A DNA stretch of 64,000 nucleotides from Mycolicibacterium sp. TUM20985. GTDB lineage: Bacteria; Actinomycetota; Actinomycetes; Mycobacteriales; Mycobacteriaceae. The notes beneath the pieces are model-generated. The model worked only from the letters and a program-made list of their open reading frames with translations. It was not told where the DNA came from and made no database searches. The first letter of the stretch is position 1, and each line of letters opens with the position of its first letter. The position numbers and the translations under genes are program-made. The stretch spans positions 2,356,001 to 2,420,000 of the forward strand of contig NZ_AP027291.1 of assembly GCF_030295745.1 (NCBI RefSeq), read 5' to 3'. Of this stretch, positions 21,719 through 30,419 are shown piece after piece.

Positions 21719-22294
21719 TTGCAGGACATGGGCTTTGGTGGTGGACGTGTCGATGCGCAGCTCCGCGTCGAGGGTGCGCGTCCCGTAGCTCCAGCCATCG
21801 GGCAGGACCAGGCGCGCGGCCAGCCCCGGCAGGTCGGCCAGCTCGAGTGTGGGGTCGACGGTCTGACTGAAGGTCTGCATCACCCACCGTCGACCCTCCG
21901 GATCGGTCAGTTCGAACACCGCCTGTCCCGCGTCGTAGACGAAGACGGCCTTGCGGTCGACTTCGTTGACGCTGTAGGGCGCCGGGTTCATCGACGACAG
22001 TGCGACGGTTGCCTGGCGCAGCATCTCGATGCCGCCGAACGTCCGTCGCTCCTGTTCGGTGGCGCCGTCCTTCTCGATCCGGCTCATCAGCCAATAGCGG
22101 GGTCCGTTGAGCAGCGCACCGACGGCATCGTTCGCCGCGGCGACCGCCGTTGCGTCGAGCGTGGCCCACTGTGCGGCCGGGCAGTCGTTCAGGGGGAAGG
22201 TGTTGTAGACCTCCGCCTCGGGTCCGCTCTCGCCGACCCGGATCAGCAGCACCTCGCCATAGCGTCTGCCGAAGACCGACTCCGGGGCCCTCAA
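21683..22294 (-). CDS. Conserved hypothetical protein (Rv2114-type)
   Basis: 203 residues. It begins with TTG at 22294 overlapping the TGA of the upstream DUF732 gene (TTGA), so it may be translated by coupling. Visible: GEVLLIRVGESGPEAEVYNTFPLNDCP, an AAxWATLDATAVAA helix, then ALLNGPRYWLMSRIEK and a beta-rich half with KAVFVYDAGQAVFELTDPEGRRWVMQTF. No catalytic signature, signal peptide or membrane helix is seen. The position between mpa and dop on the opposite strand matches Rv2114. Function unknown. Its last codons form part of the terminator hairpin at 21678-21718. Confidence 0.75.
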   Translation of the reverse strand: MRAPESVFGRRYGEVLLIRVGESGPEAEVYNTFPLNDCPAAQWATLDATAVAAANDAVGALLNGPRYWLMSRIEKDGATEQERRTFGGIEMLRQATVALSSMNPAPYSVNEVDRKAVFVYDAGQAVFELTDPEGRRWVMQTFSQTVDPTLELADLPGLAARLVLPDGWSYGTRTLDAELRIDTSTTKAHVLQDDQANSYSLSA

Positions 22295-22320
22295 CAGAGG
22301 TTCACGATCGCGGCCTTGTA
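22262..22320. repeat. Diverged direct repeat flanking the island, left copy, part 1
   Basis: Covers the first codons of the Rv2114-like gene and the last codons of the DUF732 gene. The same stretch recurs with few differences at 30420-30478, on the far side of the island. Together with 22681-22793 it shows that both sides of the island carry copies of one ancestral junction. Confidence 0.75.
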
Positions 22321-22580
22321 GAGGAACTTGGCGTCGGCGACATCGACGGCGTCACCGGTGTTCTCATAGATCGCGTCGAGGGTGGCTGCTGAGGCACGCC
22401 GTTCTGCACGTCCTCGCAGATCGCGTAACCCAGCTGCAGGGCGGTGTCGGTGGAGGTGTCGCCGTAGCCGTAGTCGGTCAGGTCGACGAAGAAGCCGTCT
22501 TCGTCGGCGTGGGCGGAGCCGGCGGTGGCCAGCCCCACGGCGAACGTCGCCGCGATGAGCGAGAGCAGTGCTTTCTTCAT
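22291..22580 (-). pseudogene. DUF732 secreted protein gene with a frameshift
   Basis: Starts at ATG 22580 after AAAGGG, with signal peptide MKKALLSLIAATFAVGLATA ending at SAHA-DE. The DUF732 body FFVDLTDYGYGDTSTDTALQ and GYAICEDVQNGVPQQ is followed by loss of frame. The expected ending (ATLDAIYENTGDAVDV to AAIVNLC, with the conserved final cysteine) is intact in the next frame, down to the TGA at 22291-22293. One base appears to be missing near 22383-22395. DUF732 proteins are small secreted mycobacterial proteins with two conserved cysteines and no known role. Either a recent pseudogene or a sequencing error. The Rv2114-like gene overlaps its stop. Confidence 0.7.
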
Positions 22581-22680
22581 CCTGGGAACCCTTTCGTGCC
22601 ATGCTGCGCACTGTTCGCCGTCCCTTGGGCGATCACAGTCGGTGCACAGCATTCGCGCAGTGTAGAGACGAGTCGCCGAA

Positions 22681-22793
22681 CCTGCAGGCCAAATCAACCG
22701 GTTGCCCGTGCGCGGGAGACGAGTTCCAGGTAGGCATCTCGACCGGCGACGCTCACGGCGACGTCGGCGATCAGGGCGTCGAAGAAGCGCTGC
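22681..22793 (-). pseudogene. 3' remnant of an Rv2113-family membrane protein gene
   Basis: These roughly 113 bases align almost without gaps and with only scattered mismatches to 30474-30590, the last 35 or so codons of the intact Rv2113-family gene at 30486-31658. The rest of the gene is missing; the catabolic island begins where similarity fades. It is a leftover of the ancestral junction DUF732-Rv2113 family. The 100 bases between it and the DUF732 start hold nothing else recognisable. Confidence 0.8.
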
Positions 22794-22804
22794 CTATCCA
22801 GCGA

Positions 22805-23773
22805 TCAGCAGGCGCCGGATGACGCGTTCATCACCATGAGACCCAGAATGTCGAAGACGATGGTTGCCGCTGCGATGCAGGTGATCTCCGCGTGGTCGTA
22901 CGCCGGCGCGACCTCGACGACGTCGGCGCCGACGATGTGGAGGCCCGTCAGCGCGCGCAGCATGCGCAGCAGTTCGCGGGCCGTGAGGCCGCCCGATTCG
23001 GGAGTTCCGGTACCAGGTGCGAAGGCGGGATCCAGGACGTCGATGTCGATGGAGAGGTAGACGGGGACGTCCCCGACCCGCCTGCGCACGGCGTCGACTG
23101 CGGCGGGCACCCCCATCACGTCGAGATCGCCCGCGCGGATGATGCGAAATCCCATCCGGGCGTCGTCGTCGAGGTCCATCCGATCGTAGATCGGGCCACG
23201 GATCCCGATGTGAATCGAGTGGTCCTCGATGAGAAGGCCTTCCTCGAACGCGCGCCGGAAGATGGTGCCGTGGGTGACCGGCGCCTTGAAGTACGTGTCC
23301 CAGGTATCCAGATGTGCGTCGAAGTGCACCAGAGCGACGGGTCCGTACACCGAGTGCAGCGCACGCAGATTCGGCAGCGCGATGGTGTGATCCCCACCGA
23401 TCGACACCACTTTGCGGTGCCGGTTCCCGATTACCTCACGGACGCGGTCCTGGATCTGCGTACACGCCTCGGTGATGTCGTACGGCGTCACCGCGACGTC
23501 ACCGGCGTCCACGATCTGGACTTCCTCGAGCGGTGCCACACCCAGTTCCACGTGGTACCCGGGCCGGAGTGCGCGCGCGGCCTGACGGACGCCGAGTGGA
23601 CCGAACCGGGCACCCGGCCGGTAGGACGTGCCGCCGTCGAACGGCACCCCGAGGATCGCAACGTCGTAATCGGCGACTTCATGGACGTCCGCGATCCGGG
23701 CGAAGGTGCCCTTGCCCGCGTATCGCGGGATCTGCGTCGACGGGGTGGCCCCGATGATTGCGGCGTCGGACAT
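22805..23773 (-). CDS. Agmatinase/ureohydrolase-family protein (SpeB-like)
   Basis: 322 residues. Binuclear manganese ureohydrolase that removes urea from a guanidino compound. Motifs: GGDHT at 126-130, HFDAHLDTWD at 150-159, SIDIDVLDPAFAPGTGTPE from 241. Metal-ligand aspartates and histidines are all present. The family includes agmatinase, guanidinobutyrase, guanidinopropionase and guanidine hydrolase, and the sequence alone does not choose between them. It is the last gene of the minus-strand operon, 34 bases after the creatininase gene, with GAAAGG before the ATG. Next to an amino-acid-type permease it suggests use of an imported guanidino compound as nitrogen source. Confidence 0.88.
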   Translation of the reverse strand: MSDAAIIGATPSTQIPRYAGKGTFARIADVHEVADYDVAILGVPFDGGTSYRPGARFGPLGVRQAARALRPGYHVELGVAPLEEVQIVDAGDVAVTPYDITEACTQIQDRVREVIGNRHRKVVSIGGDHTIALPNLRALHSVYGPVALVHFDAHLDTWDTYFKAPVTHGTIFRRAFEEGLLIEDHSIHIGIRGPIYDRMDLDDDARMGFRIIRAGDLDVMGVPAAVDAVRRRVGDVPVYLSIDIDVLDPAFAPGTGTPESGGLTARELLRMLRALTGLHIVGADVVEVAPAYDHAEITCIAAATIVFDILGLMVMNASSGAC

Positions 23774-23806
23774 GGCGGCCTTTCGTTGGAGAGGAATCGA
23801 CGGCCC

Positions 23807-24646
23807 TCAGCGCGAAGGGATTCCGGCGGCGGGGAATTCGTCGTCGAGGATCGCCACCAGGCGGTCTACCAGCCACTCGGTGATCAGTCGACCCTTATCG
23901 GCGGTGGCAGGCACCGGGGAGGACAACGATCCGCTGGCGGTGGACATGCGCGTGTCGATGGGAACCACGTCGTGGTTGACGACGCGTCGCGGTGCATCCG
24001 CCGCGATCCGGTCGACCCGCACGGCCGTGGGATCGTGATGCATCCACAGCGACGTCTCGATGACGGCGGCGTGTTCGAGTGCGAGGCCGGGAAATCCCTC
24101 CGGCCAGATGGCCTTGACGCGTTCGGGCGTGAAGTCCGGGTTGGCGTCCTCGATCACGACGATCTTGAGCTCGGGGTTGTGCTCCGCGACGAGGAAGGCG
24201 GGCTCGTAGACGAAGCCGCTGTTCTCGAAGTGCCAGTTGTACAGCACGATGTTGCGGAAACCGCACCTCTTCAGTTCGCTCAGGACGTCCTCGACGAGGC
24301 TCATGAAGGTGGTGGCCCGCAACGACACCGTGCCGGGGAAGTGCTGGCCGCCGCCACTGCCGGGCCTGCTGCGGTAGCCGAAGGGCAGGAAGGGGCCGAC
24401 GACCATGGGGCGTCGACGGCCGGCCTCCCGGGCTATCCGGTCGGGTATCACCCAGTCCGTGCAGACCGGAAGGTGGCGTCCGTGTTGTTCGGTCGCGCCG
24501 ATCGGGATCACGATCGGTGTGTCGGCTCGGGCGGCCTCGTCGATCTCCTCCCACGTCATCTCTTGGAAGACCAGTGGTGCGTTCGACACGTTGAACTCCT
24601 CGTCCGCCGAATTGCTCGTGGTTTCGCCTGCAGGATGGGTCGACAT
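23807..24646 (-). CDS. Creatininase-family amidohydrolase
   Basis: 279 residues from ATG at 24646, which overlaps the permease stop by one base. Creatininase-fold metal hydrolase: PIGATEQHGRHLPVCTDW at 48-65 supplies the acidic and histidine metal ligands, followed by the glycine-rich GGGQHFPGTVSL and the NWHFENSGF segment that carries the second ligand set. Relatives open cyclic amides such as creatinine or act in cofactor synthesis (MftE) and on formamides. MftE is unlikely because no mycofactocin genes are present. Together with the agmatinase-like gene it fits a pathway through a cyclic guanidino or amide compound; the substrate is inferred. Confidence 0.85.
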   Translation of the reverse strand: MSTHPAGETTSNSADEEFNVSNAPLVFQEMTWEEIDEAARADTPIVIPIGATEQHGRHLPVCTDWVIPDRIAREAGRRRPMVVGPFLPFGYRSRPGSGGGQHFPGTVSLRATTFMSLVEDVLSELKRCGFRNIVLYNWHFENSGFVYEPAFLVAEHNPELKIVVIEDANPDFTPERVKAIWPEGFPGLALEHAAVIETSLWMHHDPTAVRVDRIAADAPRRVVNHDVVPIDTRMSTASGSLSSPVPATADKGRLITEWLVDRLVAILDDEFPAAGIPSR

Positions 24647-26073
24647 CAGTGCGTTTCGGGGGTCGGGTCGAGTGTCCTTGCGGCGGGCGCAATCTCGCCA
24701 GGGGCCCACTTCTTGGCCCCGAGCCAGCAGGCGATCGCAACGGCGATGAGGACGACCTCCGCGACGAGGTACTGCGTCTCCTGCGTGGCCAGTGCGATCG
24801 CGGTGAAGGCCACGACGACGACCGGCGGCAGCGGCCACAGTGGCATCTTGAACGGCCGCGGCTCATTCGGCATGCTGCGTCGGCCCCACAGTGCGGCCAG
24901 TCCGATGCAGAAGTACACGGCGGCGATGACGGTGCCCGCGAAGATGATCAGGAAGTTCAACGCGGAGGTGAACACCAGGATCGCCGCGGGGATGGCGAGC
25001 ACCAGGATTCCGTTGCCGGGGGCCCGGAACTTGTTGAGTCCGCCCAGGGCCCTGTTGATTGCGGCCGGCCAGACGCCGTCGCGGCCGGTGGTGTACACGC
25101 CGCGGCCGAAGTACATCAGCAGCGACAACATCGCGTTGAACAGGGCGATGATGACGCCGATGTCGATGATGATGCGGGCATTCGAGCCCAGCGATGCCTG
25201 CACGGAGTAGATGACGGGCGCAGGCGCGTTGAAGAACTCCTTCAGGTCGGGGGCTGCGACGACCGCCGAGGTCAGCGGCACCATGATCAGAATGCATGCC
25301 AGCACCGCAGAGATGATCACGGCCTTGGCGATATTCCTCTCCCCACCCTTGAGTTCCTCGGAAAAGCCAAGCGCCGCATCGTAACCATTGATGACGTTGA
25401 AGGCAGGGGCGAGCGTGGCCAGCATGACCGCGAAGCTCACGGCGGTCAGCTCACCACCGGACAGCACCACCGGTTGGAAGGTGACCTCGGCCAGTGGCTG
25501 ATGCGGGTGCAGCAGTGCCGCCACGGTGATGATGCCGAGTACCAGGCACTCGACGACCACCATGGCCGCGGTGGCCCAGGCGCCTACCTCGACCTTCGTC
25601 AACGCCAGGGCGGTGGCCAGCGCAAGCAGCACGATCGCCACCACGGTGTCGGGAAGTGCCAACCCGGGCACGAGGTCCTTAAGGAACGCGACCGTGCCGA
25701 GGGCGATGCTGGCGGGAATGACGACACCCTGGATGAGGTAGTTGAACATCGTCACCCAGGAGAATGGCCCGGGGAGTACCCGGCGAACGAGGGAGTACAT
25801 CCCACCGGCGATCGGGAACATGCCAGCCAGCTCCGCCAGACACAACGAGATCAAGACGACGACGACGGACAGGATGAGCCCGGCGCCGATGGAAAACGTT
25901 CCACCGACGACGAATACGCCGGCGGAGAGGAATAGAACCGCCATCGTGGGGGACACGTCGGCCATGGCGAGACCAACGACTTCGGGGATGTTGAGGCGTC
26001 GTTCGAGCTGTTGGGAGTAGCCGAGTTCTTCGAGCCGGGTCTGAGGTTCGGTCGGTTCGGTCGGTTCGGTCAT
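24646..26073 (-). CDS. APC-superfamily amino acid/polyamine permease
   Basis: 475 residues with about 12 membrane helices. N-terminal LEELGYSQQLERRLNIPEVVGLAMADVSPTMAVLF resembles APC permeases, with the unwound first helix; INGYDAALGFSEELKGGERNIAKAV corresponds to the helix 6 region. The cytoplasmic N-terminus begins with a TEP triplet repeated three times, coded by a 9-base repeat. It would import an amino acid, amine or guanidino compound by proton symport or exchange. In the middle of the catabolic operon it is presumably the uptake system for the compound handled by the creatininase and agmatinase-like enzymes. Confidence 0.87.
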   Translation of the reverse strand: MTEPTEPTEPQTRLEELGYSQQLERRLNIPEVVGLAMADVSPTMAVLFLSAGVFVVGGTFSIGAGLILSVVVVLISLCLAELAGMFPIAGGMYSLVRRVLPGPFSWVTMFNYLIQGVVIPASIALGTVAFLKDLVPGLALPDTVVAIVLLALATALALTKVEVGAWATAAMVVVECLVLGIITVAALLHPHQPLAEVTFQPVVLSGGELTAVSFAVMLATLAPAFNVINGYDAALGFSEELKGGERNIAKAVIISAVLACILIMVPLTSAVVAAPDLKEFFNAPAPVIYSVQASLGSNARIIIDIGVIIALFNAMLSLLMYFGRGVYTTGRDGVWPAAINRALGGLNKFRAPGNGILVLAIPAAILVFTSALNFLIIFAGTVIAAVYFCIGLAALWGRRSMPNEPRPFKMPLWPLPPVVVVAFTAIALATQETQYLVAEVVLIAVAIACWLGAKKWAPGEIAPAARTLDPTPETH

Positions 26074-26102
26074 GATGTCTCCGGAGTCGGGTTGGGTTTG
26101 GT

Positions 26103-26900
26103 CTACTGGGCGGCTACGCCGATGGATCCGGCGGGGACGCAGGTGGTGCGACCGCCGTCAGCGGTCAGATGTGTGCCGGTGACGTAGCTCGCCCGATGCG
26201 AGAGCAGGAAGGCGACGGCCTCGCCGATCTCTGCGGGCTCGGCTATCCGCTGCATTGCCACGCTGGCCGCGTTGTCGGCGAGTTCGGCCTCGGGGTCGGC
26301 GACGCCATCGAACTCGGCGAGGAACATCGGCGTCTTGGTGGTGCCAGGGCACACGGCGTTGACCCGGATGCCCCACGACGCGAGTTCGGCTGCGGCGCTG
26401 CGCGTCATCGCGAGGATGGCGCCCTTCGTCGCGGTGTAGGCGACGTAGCCGGCCTGTCCCATCAACGCCAATTCGGACGCGGTGTTGACGATGGCGCCTC
26501 TGCGGCGTGGTTGCATGACGCGCGCTGCTTCCCTCAGGACGTAGAAGGAACCCTCGAGGTTGGTGCGGATGAGCGCGTGCAGCAGTTCGTCGGTGGTCTC
26601 GACGAGCGGCGCCACCGCAGAGATGCCTGCGTTGTTGTGAACTGCATCGATGGGGCCCAGTTCGGCTTCGATCCGATCGAACGCCGCGCGCAGCGCGGCT
26701 GAGTCGCCGACGTCGGCGCCGATGGCGAGAACCCTTCCACCGTAGGCGCTTACGAGCTGCGCCGCGCCTTCGAGGTCGTCCTCGGGGCGGGACAGGATCG
26801 CGACGTCGGCACCCTCGCGAGCCAGGACCCCGGCGGTCGCGAGGCCGATTCCCGAGGCTGCCCCCGTGACGACGGCGATGCGGTCGGTCATCTCGGGCAT
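26103..26900 (-). CDS. Short-chain dehydrogenase/reductase
   Basis: 265 residues from ATG at 26900, which follows AAGGGGAAAGTGAC; the frame is open upstream but without a ribosome site. Classical SDR: TGAASGIG near residue 13 for NAD(P), HNNAGISAV, catalytic Ser-Tyr-Lys as NTASELALMGQAGYVAYTATK, and the PG motif VNAVCPGTTKTPMF. C-terminal GTHLTADGGRTT is typical. An acidic residue does not follow the second strand clearly, so cofactor preference is open. Lies between the permease and the epimerase genes in the operon. Substrate unknown. Confidence 0.88.
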   Translation of the reverse strand: MPEMTDRIAVVTGAASGIGLATAGVLAREGADVAILSRPEDDLEGAAQLVSAYGGRVLAIGADVGDSAALRAAFDRIEAELGPIDAVHNNAGISAVAPLVETTDELLHALIRTNLEGSFYVLREAARVMQPRRRGAIVNTASELALMGQAGYVAYTATKGAILAMTRSAAAELASWGIRVNAVCPGTTKTPMFLAEFDGVADPEAELADNAASVAMQRIAEPAEIGEAVAFLLSHRASYVTGTHLTADGGRTTCVPAGSIGVAAQ

Positions 26901-26961
26901 GTCACTTTCCCCTTCGCGGTGAGGTGTCGGTTCTGGTCGGCGCAACCCGACTCGGTACTGG

Positions 26962-27882
26962 TCATGACGAGCGTTCCGTTGATCGGATCCACTCGATCTG
27001 CTCCTCGAGTCCGCGCTCGAGCGTCCAGTCCGGTGCGTAGCCGAGGTCTCGGGTCGATGCGGACAGGTCGTACTCGCCCTGGTGGTCCCATTGCGGCAAC
27101 AGGCCGCCCCCGATGTCGTAACTCGCATCCGGCAAGAGCTTTTCGAGCAGCCGCGCGGTATCGGCGACGGTGATGCGGCGGGCGCCGGAGACGTTGTAGA
27201 CCGTCTGCGGCGGCGTCGGGGCCGTCGATGCCAACCGGGCGGCGGTGGCGACGTCGTCGACGAAGACGAACTGAAAGGGATGGTCGCCGCCGGTGTCGAG
27301 GCGGAACGTCTCGCCGCGGATTCCGGCGCGGATCATGTCGCCGAGAAGGCTCGGCATCCACAAGCCCGGACCGTAGACCTCGGTGACCCGAAGCGAGACG
27401 ATCTCCATGCCGTAGAGGGACGTGTAGACCGTCCCGAAGAGTTCGCCGGCCACCTTCGTCACTCCGTAAGGCGTGGTCGGTTCGGGCTTGACGTCCTCGC
27501 GGACGACGGTGTCCAGGTCCAGATTTCCCAGGGCGCACTCGGAGGAGAAATTCACGACGCGGCGGACACCGGTGACGCGTGCGCACTCATAGACCGCGAG
27601 GGTGCCCTCCGCGTTGGCTGCGAAGGTCGTCCACGGCAGGTCGATCGACACACCTGGGTGACTCTGGCCGGCGGTGTGGATGATCCGGTCGACGTCGTGC
27701 GCGCGGATCGTCTCGCAAAGGCGGGGCATGTCGAACAATTCGCCTTGGACGAGGGTCAGGCCGTCGCGGTCGTCGACGGCGAAGTCCCTGTTGTAGCTGA
27801 CCGTCGGCGTCCCGTTGCGCAGCAGTTGGTCGACGAGGTGGCGACCGACGAATCCGCGGCCGCCGGTGACGAGGGTGGTCAC
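26962..27882 (-). CDS. NAD-dependent epimerase/dehydratase (extended SDR)
   Basis: 306 residues from GTG at 27882, set by GAAAGGA 8 bases before it. Extended SDR: TGGRGFVGRHLV at the N-terminus binds NAD, NFSSECALGN contributes the serine and YGVTKVAGELF the Tyr-x3-Lys. A downstream VFVDDVATAARL follows the usual layout of UDP-sugar epimerases, although many relatives act on non-sugar substrates. It immediately follows the deacetylase gene, whose stop lies inside its ribosome site region, so the two are co-transcribed. Substrate unknown. Confidence 0.86.
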   Translation of the reverse strand: MTTLVTGGRGFVGRHLVDQLLRNGTPTVSYNRDFAVDDRDGLTLVQGELFDMPRLCETIRAHDVDRIIHTAGQSHPGVSIDLPWTTFAANAEGTLAVYECARVTGVRRVVNFSSECALGNLDLDTVVREDVKPEPTTPYGVTKVAGELFGTVYTSLYGMEIVSLRVTEVYGPGLWMPSLLGDMIRAGIRGETFRLDTGGDHPFQFVFVDDVATAARLASTAPTPPQTVYNVSGARRITVADTARLLEKLLPDASYDIGGGLLPQWDHQGEYDLSASTRDLGYAPDWTLERGLEEQIEWIRSTERSS

Positions 27883-27895
27883 GGCGTATGTCCTT

Positions 27896-28804
27896 TCACC
27901 ACTTGGGGTACACGGCAGGGTCGACGGTGACGGGCTCGTGTTTGCGTCGTTCGATGGACGGGTCGGCCAGCACGGCATCGCGCAGTTCGCTTCCCGTCCT
28001 GAACTTGACGTCACCGCGGTCGAGGATGGTCTCGATCATCGTGCGCATGTTGCGCGCCCGGCCGGCGCGCCCGGACAGGAACGAGTGCGCGGTGAGCTGG
28101 AAGAGGCCACCGAACTCGCGCATACCGTCGAGCTCGGCAGTCCACAGTGCGAGTGCCTTCTCGGGTGGCTCGATGACATAGCCGAGGTGGGGCGCGGGTA
28201 GATACGCGTACTGCTCCCAGTCGTCGAGCGACCAGTGCGGCGGGAGTTCGACGAGTGGGCCGCGGCTGGTTTCGATGATGTACGGGCGGTCGTCGTCCAT
28301 CAGGCTGGTGTCGTAGGTAAGGCCGTGTTCGACGGCGAGCTCCGCGCTGTTCCACGTCGCCGCCCACATGGGGGAGCGGTACCCGGACGGGGTTATTCCG
28401 AGGGCGGCGAGCGCCTCGGATCCGCGCTCGAACTCCCACCGCTCCTCGGCGGGTGTGAGTTCGGTCGCCGGTCGATGGCTGTAGCTGTGGTGACAGATGT
28501 CGTGACCGCGGGTGGCGATGTCGGTGACTGCGGCGGGCCAACGCTCTGCGGTGAAGCCGGGGACCATGAAGGTTGCCTTGACGTCGAACTCGTCGAGGAT
28601 GCCCAGCAGCCGGGGCAATCCCCGCCGCGCATCGAATGCCTGATGCGTCATCGCCATGGCGTTGTCGGCATATCGCCGCCCGGCGGCGAGCACGGGGGTT
28701 TCGGCGTCGACGGCAAAGGTGAGCATCGCAATGGCCGCGGCCCCGTCTCGCCACGAGGGAACCGTCGCGTCGGTGGCTGTGCTCTGCGGAGACTCCGCGG
28801 TCAT
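27896..28804 (-). CDS. Polysaccharide deacetylase-family (NodB-fold) hydrolase, PuuE-like
   Basis: 302 residues from ATG at 28804, preceded by AGGAGA. NodB fold: LTFAVDAE supplies the acidic residues, HDICHHSYSHRP the two metal histidines, and GYRSPMW the third motif. No signal peptide or membrane segment is present, so it is cytoplasmic. The cytoplasmic branch includes PuuE allantoinase, peptidoglycan-independent amidases and imidases, which act on ureides and cyclic imides rather than polysaccharide. The neighbouring PucR-type regulator fits a ureide or cyclic-imide substrate. First gene of the six-gene minus-strand operon. Confidence 0.85.
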   Translation of the reverse strand: MTAESPQSTATDATVPSWRDGAAAIAMLTFAVDAETPVLAAGRRYADNAMAMTHQAFDARRGLPRLLGILDEFDVKATFMVPGFTAERWPAAVTDIATRGHDICHHSYSHRPATELTPAEERWEFERGSEALAALGITPSGYRSPMWAATWNSAELAVEHGLTYDTSLMDDDRPYIIETSRGPLVELPPHWSLDDWEQYAYLPAPHLGYVIEPPEKALALWTAELDGMREFGGLFQLTAHSFLSGRAGRARNMRTMIETILDRGDVKFRTGSELRDAVLADPSIERRKHEPVTVDPAVYPKW

Positions 28805-28834
28805 GTGTTCTCCTGCTGGTCGTGGACGTCGAAA

Positions 28835-28851
28835 CAGCATGCGATTTGCTG
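28835..28851. promoter_or_regulatory. Small inverted repeat in the PucR/operon divergent promoter region
   Basis: CAGCA (28835-28839) and TGCTG (28847-28851) form an inverted repeat in the 109-bp gap between the operon and the regulator gene. It is a candidate operator for the PucR-like protein, weakly supported. Confidence 0.25.
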
Positions 28852-28913
28852 ATCCGCCACGGCAACGGACGATCTGTCATGTGTTTGTCGGGATCAGTCG
28901 GTCACAATGTCGT

Positions 28914-30413
28914 ATGACGTTGAACCTGCGGGAGGTGCTGGACCACCCCGTCCTGCGGCCGGCGAATCCCGTCGTCCTCAGTGGGAGCGAGCACTTGGAC
29001 CACGTCGTGCGGTGGGTGCACAGCGCAGATCTGTACGACATCGCACCGCTGCTCCGGGGTGACGAGGTGCTGCTGACCAACGGCGTCGGCCTGGTGCGGG
29101 TCGACGAGGCGGCGCGCCGGCTGTACGTCCGTCAACTGGCCGAAAGTGGAATCGCCGCACTGTTCTTCGAGGTGGGTAGGTCGTTCGGGGTCGTACCTCC
29201 CGAGATGGTGGCCGAGGCCTGCGAGGTCGGTCTGCCGATCGTCGAGCTCCAGCCCCGGCTTCGCTTCACCGAGGTCGCCGAGGCGGTCAACAGCGAGCTC
29301 ATCGATCGCTCGGTGGCCCGGCTGCGGCACGCGGACGAGACGTCTAGGGCACTGTCGGAGGCACTCGCTAGGGGCGCCACGTTGAATGAGCTGGTGGAAC
29401 AGGTGGCGGCAACGCTCGGTGCCTGGGCTCGCCTCACGGACCATGCGGGCCGGGCGGTGGCGCTGTTGGGATGCTCGGAGAATGAGCCGGGAGCTCGCTT
29501 CGAGGTCCCCGTCCTGGTCGATGGCACCGCATGGGGGCGGCTGACGGTCGGGCCATCTGATTCGCCGGAGCTACTGGTCGAAGCCGTCCTCGACCGGGCG
29601 CCCACCGTGCTGGGTCTGTGTCTCATTCGCGAGCAACGCGACGTGGCGAGTTCACTACGCGCGCAACAGATTCTGCTCAAGCAGCTTGTCGGGAATCAGC
29701 CCGTGGACATCGGGGTCCTGGAGGCGGGTCTGCGGGCAGCGGGTGTGACCATCCACGGTGCCCGATACGTGTGCGTCGCGGTCGATCCGCGCCGGGTCCC
29801 GACGGCGGCCCAGGTGGTCGATGGACTCGTCCGTCACGTCGGGCACGGAATCTTCGGGATCGTGGACGGAACGTTGTACGGACTGCTCGCCGGATCACCG
29901 GATGGCGCGACCGACCTCGCCGACTCCGTGCGGACTGCCGCCACCGAGGCACTGAGCTCGCACTCGCGACTGTGCGCCACGGTGAGTCGCGCCGTCAGCG
30001 ACGTCGGTCAGCTCCCGCGAACCATGGCCGAGACCCGGACCACTCTCGCGCTGGGCCAAGACCTCCACCTGATGAAGCCCGTCACCGCCGTTCACACGTT
30101 GGCCTTGGAGCGGCTGCTCGCCGCACATGGCGACACGGATGCAGTTCGCCAGTTCGTCGACGACCAGATCGGAATTCTGATCTCCGCCGATGCGGCGAGG
30201 AGCAGTCAGTTGCTCGTCACCCTGGAGACGTTCATCGCCTGCGCGGGCAGCAAGGCCGAAGCGGCCAAGCGCCTGCACATCCGGCGTCAGTCGCTCTACT
30301 ACCGGCTGGATCAGATCTCCACGATGACCGCCTTCGACCTGGAGGACCCACACCAGTTGATGACCATGGCGGTGGCGATGGCCGCTCGGAGGGTGGCACG
30401 GGCGGCGGAATAG
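28914..30413 (+). CDS. PucR-family transcriptional regulator
   Basis: 499 residues from ATG 28914; a longer frame exists upstream but runs through the divergent operon. N-terminal PucR ligand-sensing domain (LREVLDHPVLRPANPVVLSG to VGLPIVELQP), a middle GAF-like or GGDEF-like part, and a C-terminal PucR helix-turn-helix, AKRLHIRRQSLYYRLDQI. PucR activates purine catabolism in Bacillus; relatives control catabolic genes for other nitrogen compounds. It is divergent from the six-gene operon and most likely responds to its substrate. The island's right boundary lies just after its stop. Confidence 0.88.
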   Translation: MTLNLREVLDHPVLRPANPVVLSGSEHLDHVVRWVHSADLYDIAPLLRGDEVLLTNGVGLVRVDEAARRLYVRQLAESGIAALFFEVGRSFGVVPPEMVAEACEVGLPIVELQPRLRFTEVAEAVNSELIDRSVARLRHADETSRALSEALARGATLNELVEQVAATLGAWARLTDHAGRAVALLGCSENEPGARFEVPVLVDGTAWGRLTVGPSDSPELLVEAVLDRAPTVLGLCLIREQRDVASSLRAQQILLKQLVGNQPVDIGVLEAGLRAAGVTIHGARYVCVAVDPRRVPTAAQVVDGLVRHVGHGIFGIVDGTLYGLLAGSPDGATDLADSVRTAATEALSSHSRLCATVSRAVSDVGQLPRTMAETRTTLALGQDLHLMKPVTAVHTLALERLLAAHGDTDAVRQFVDDQIGILISADAARSSQLLVTLETFIACAGSKAEAAKRLHIRRQSLYYRLDQISTMTAFDLEDPHQLMTMAVAMAARRVARAAE

Positions 30414-30419
30414 ACGAGT

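Noticed and set aside
23807..24646. MftE, the creatininase-family peptidase of mycofactocin synthesis
   Set aside because: No other mycofactocin genes (precursor, radical SAM enzyme, mftB) are in the island, and the context points to nitrogen catabolism.
26041..26073. Three-fold 9-base repeat at the permease start as a regulatory site
   Set aside because: It simply codes the TEP triplets at the N-terminus. No symmetry or promoter-like position was seen.
22805..30413. Integrative element with integrase and att sites
   Set aside because: No integrase, transposase or tRNA target was found. The flanking repeats are gene ends, so homologous recombination is the better explanation.
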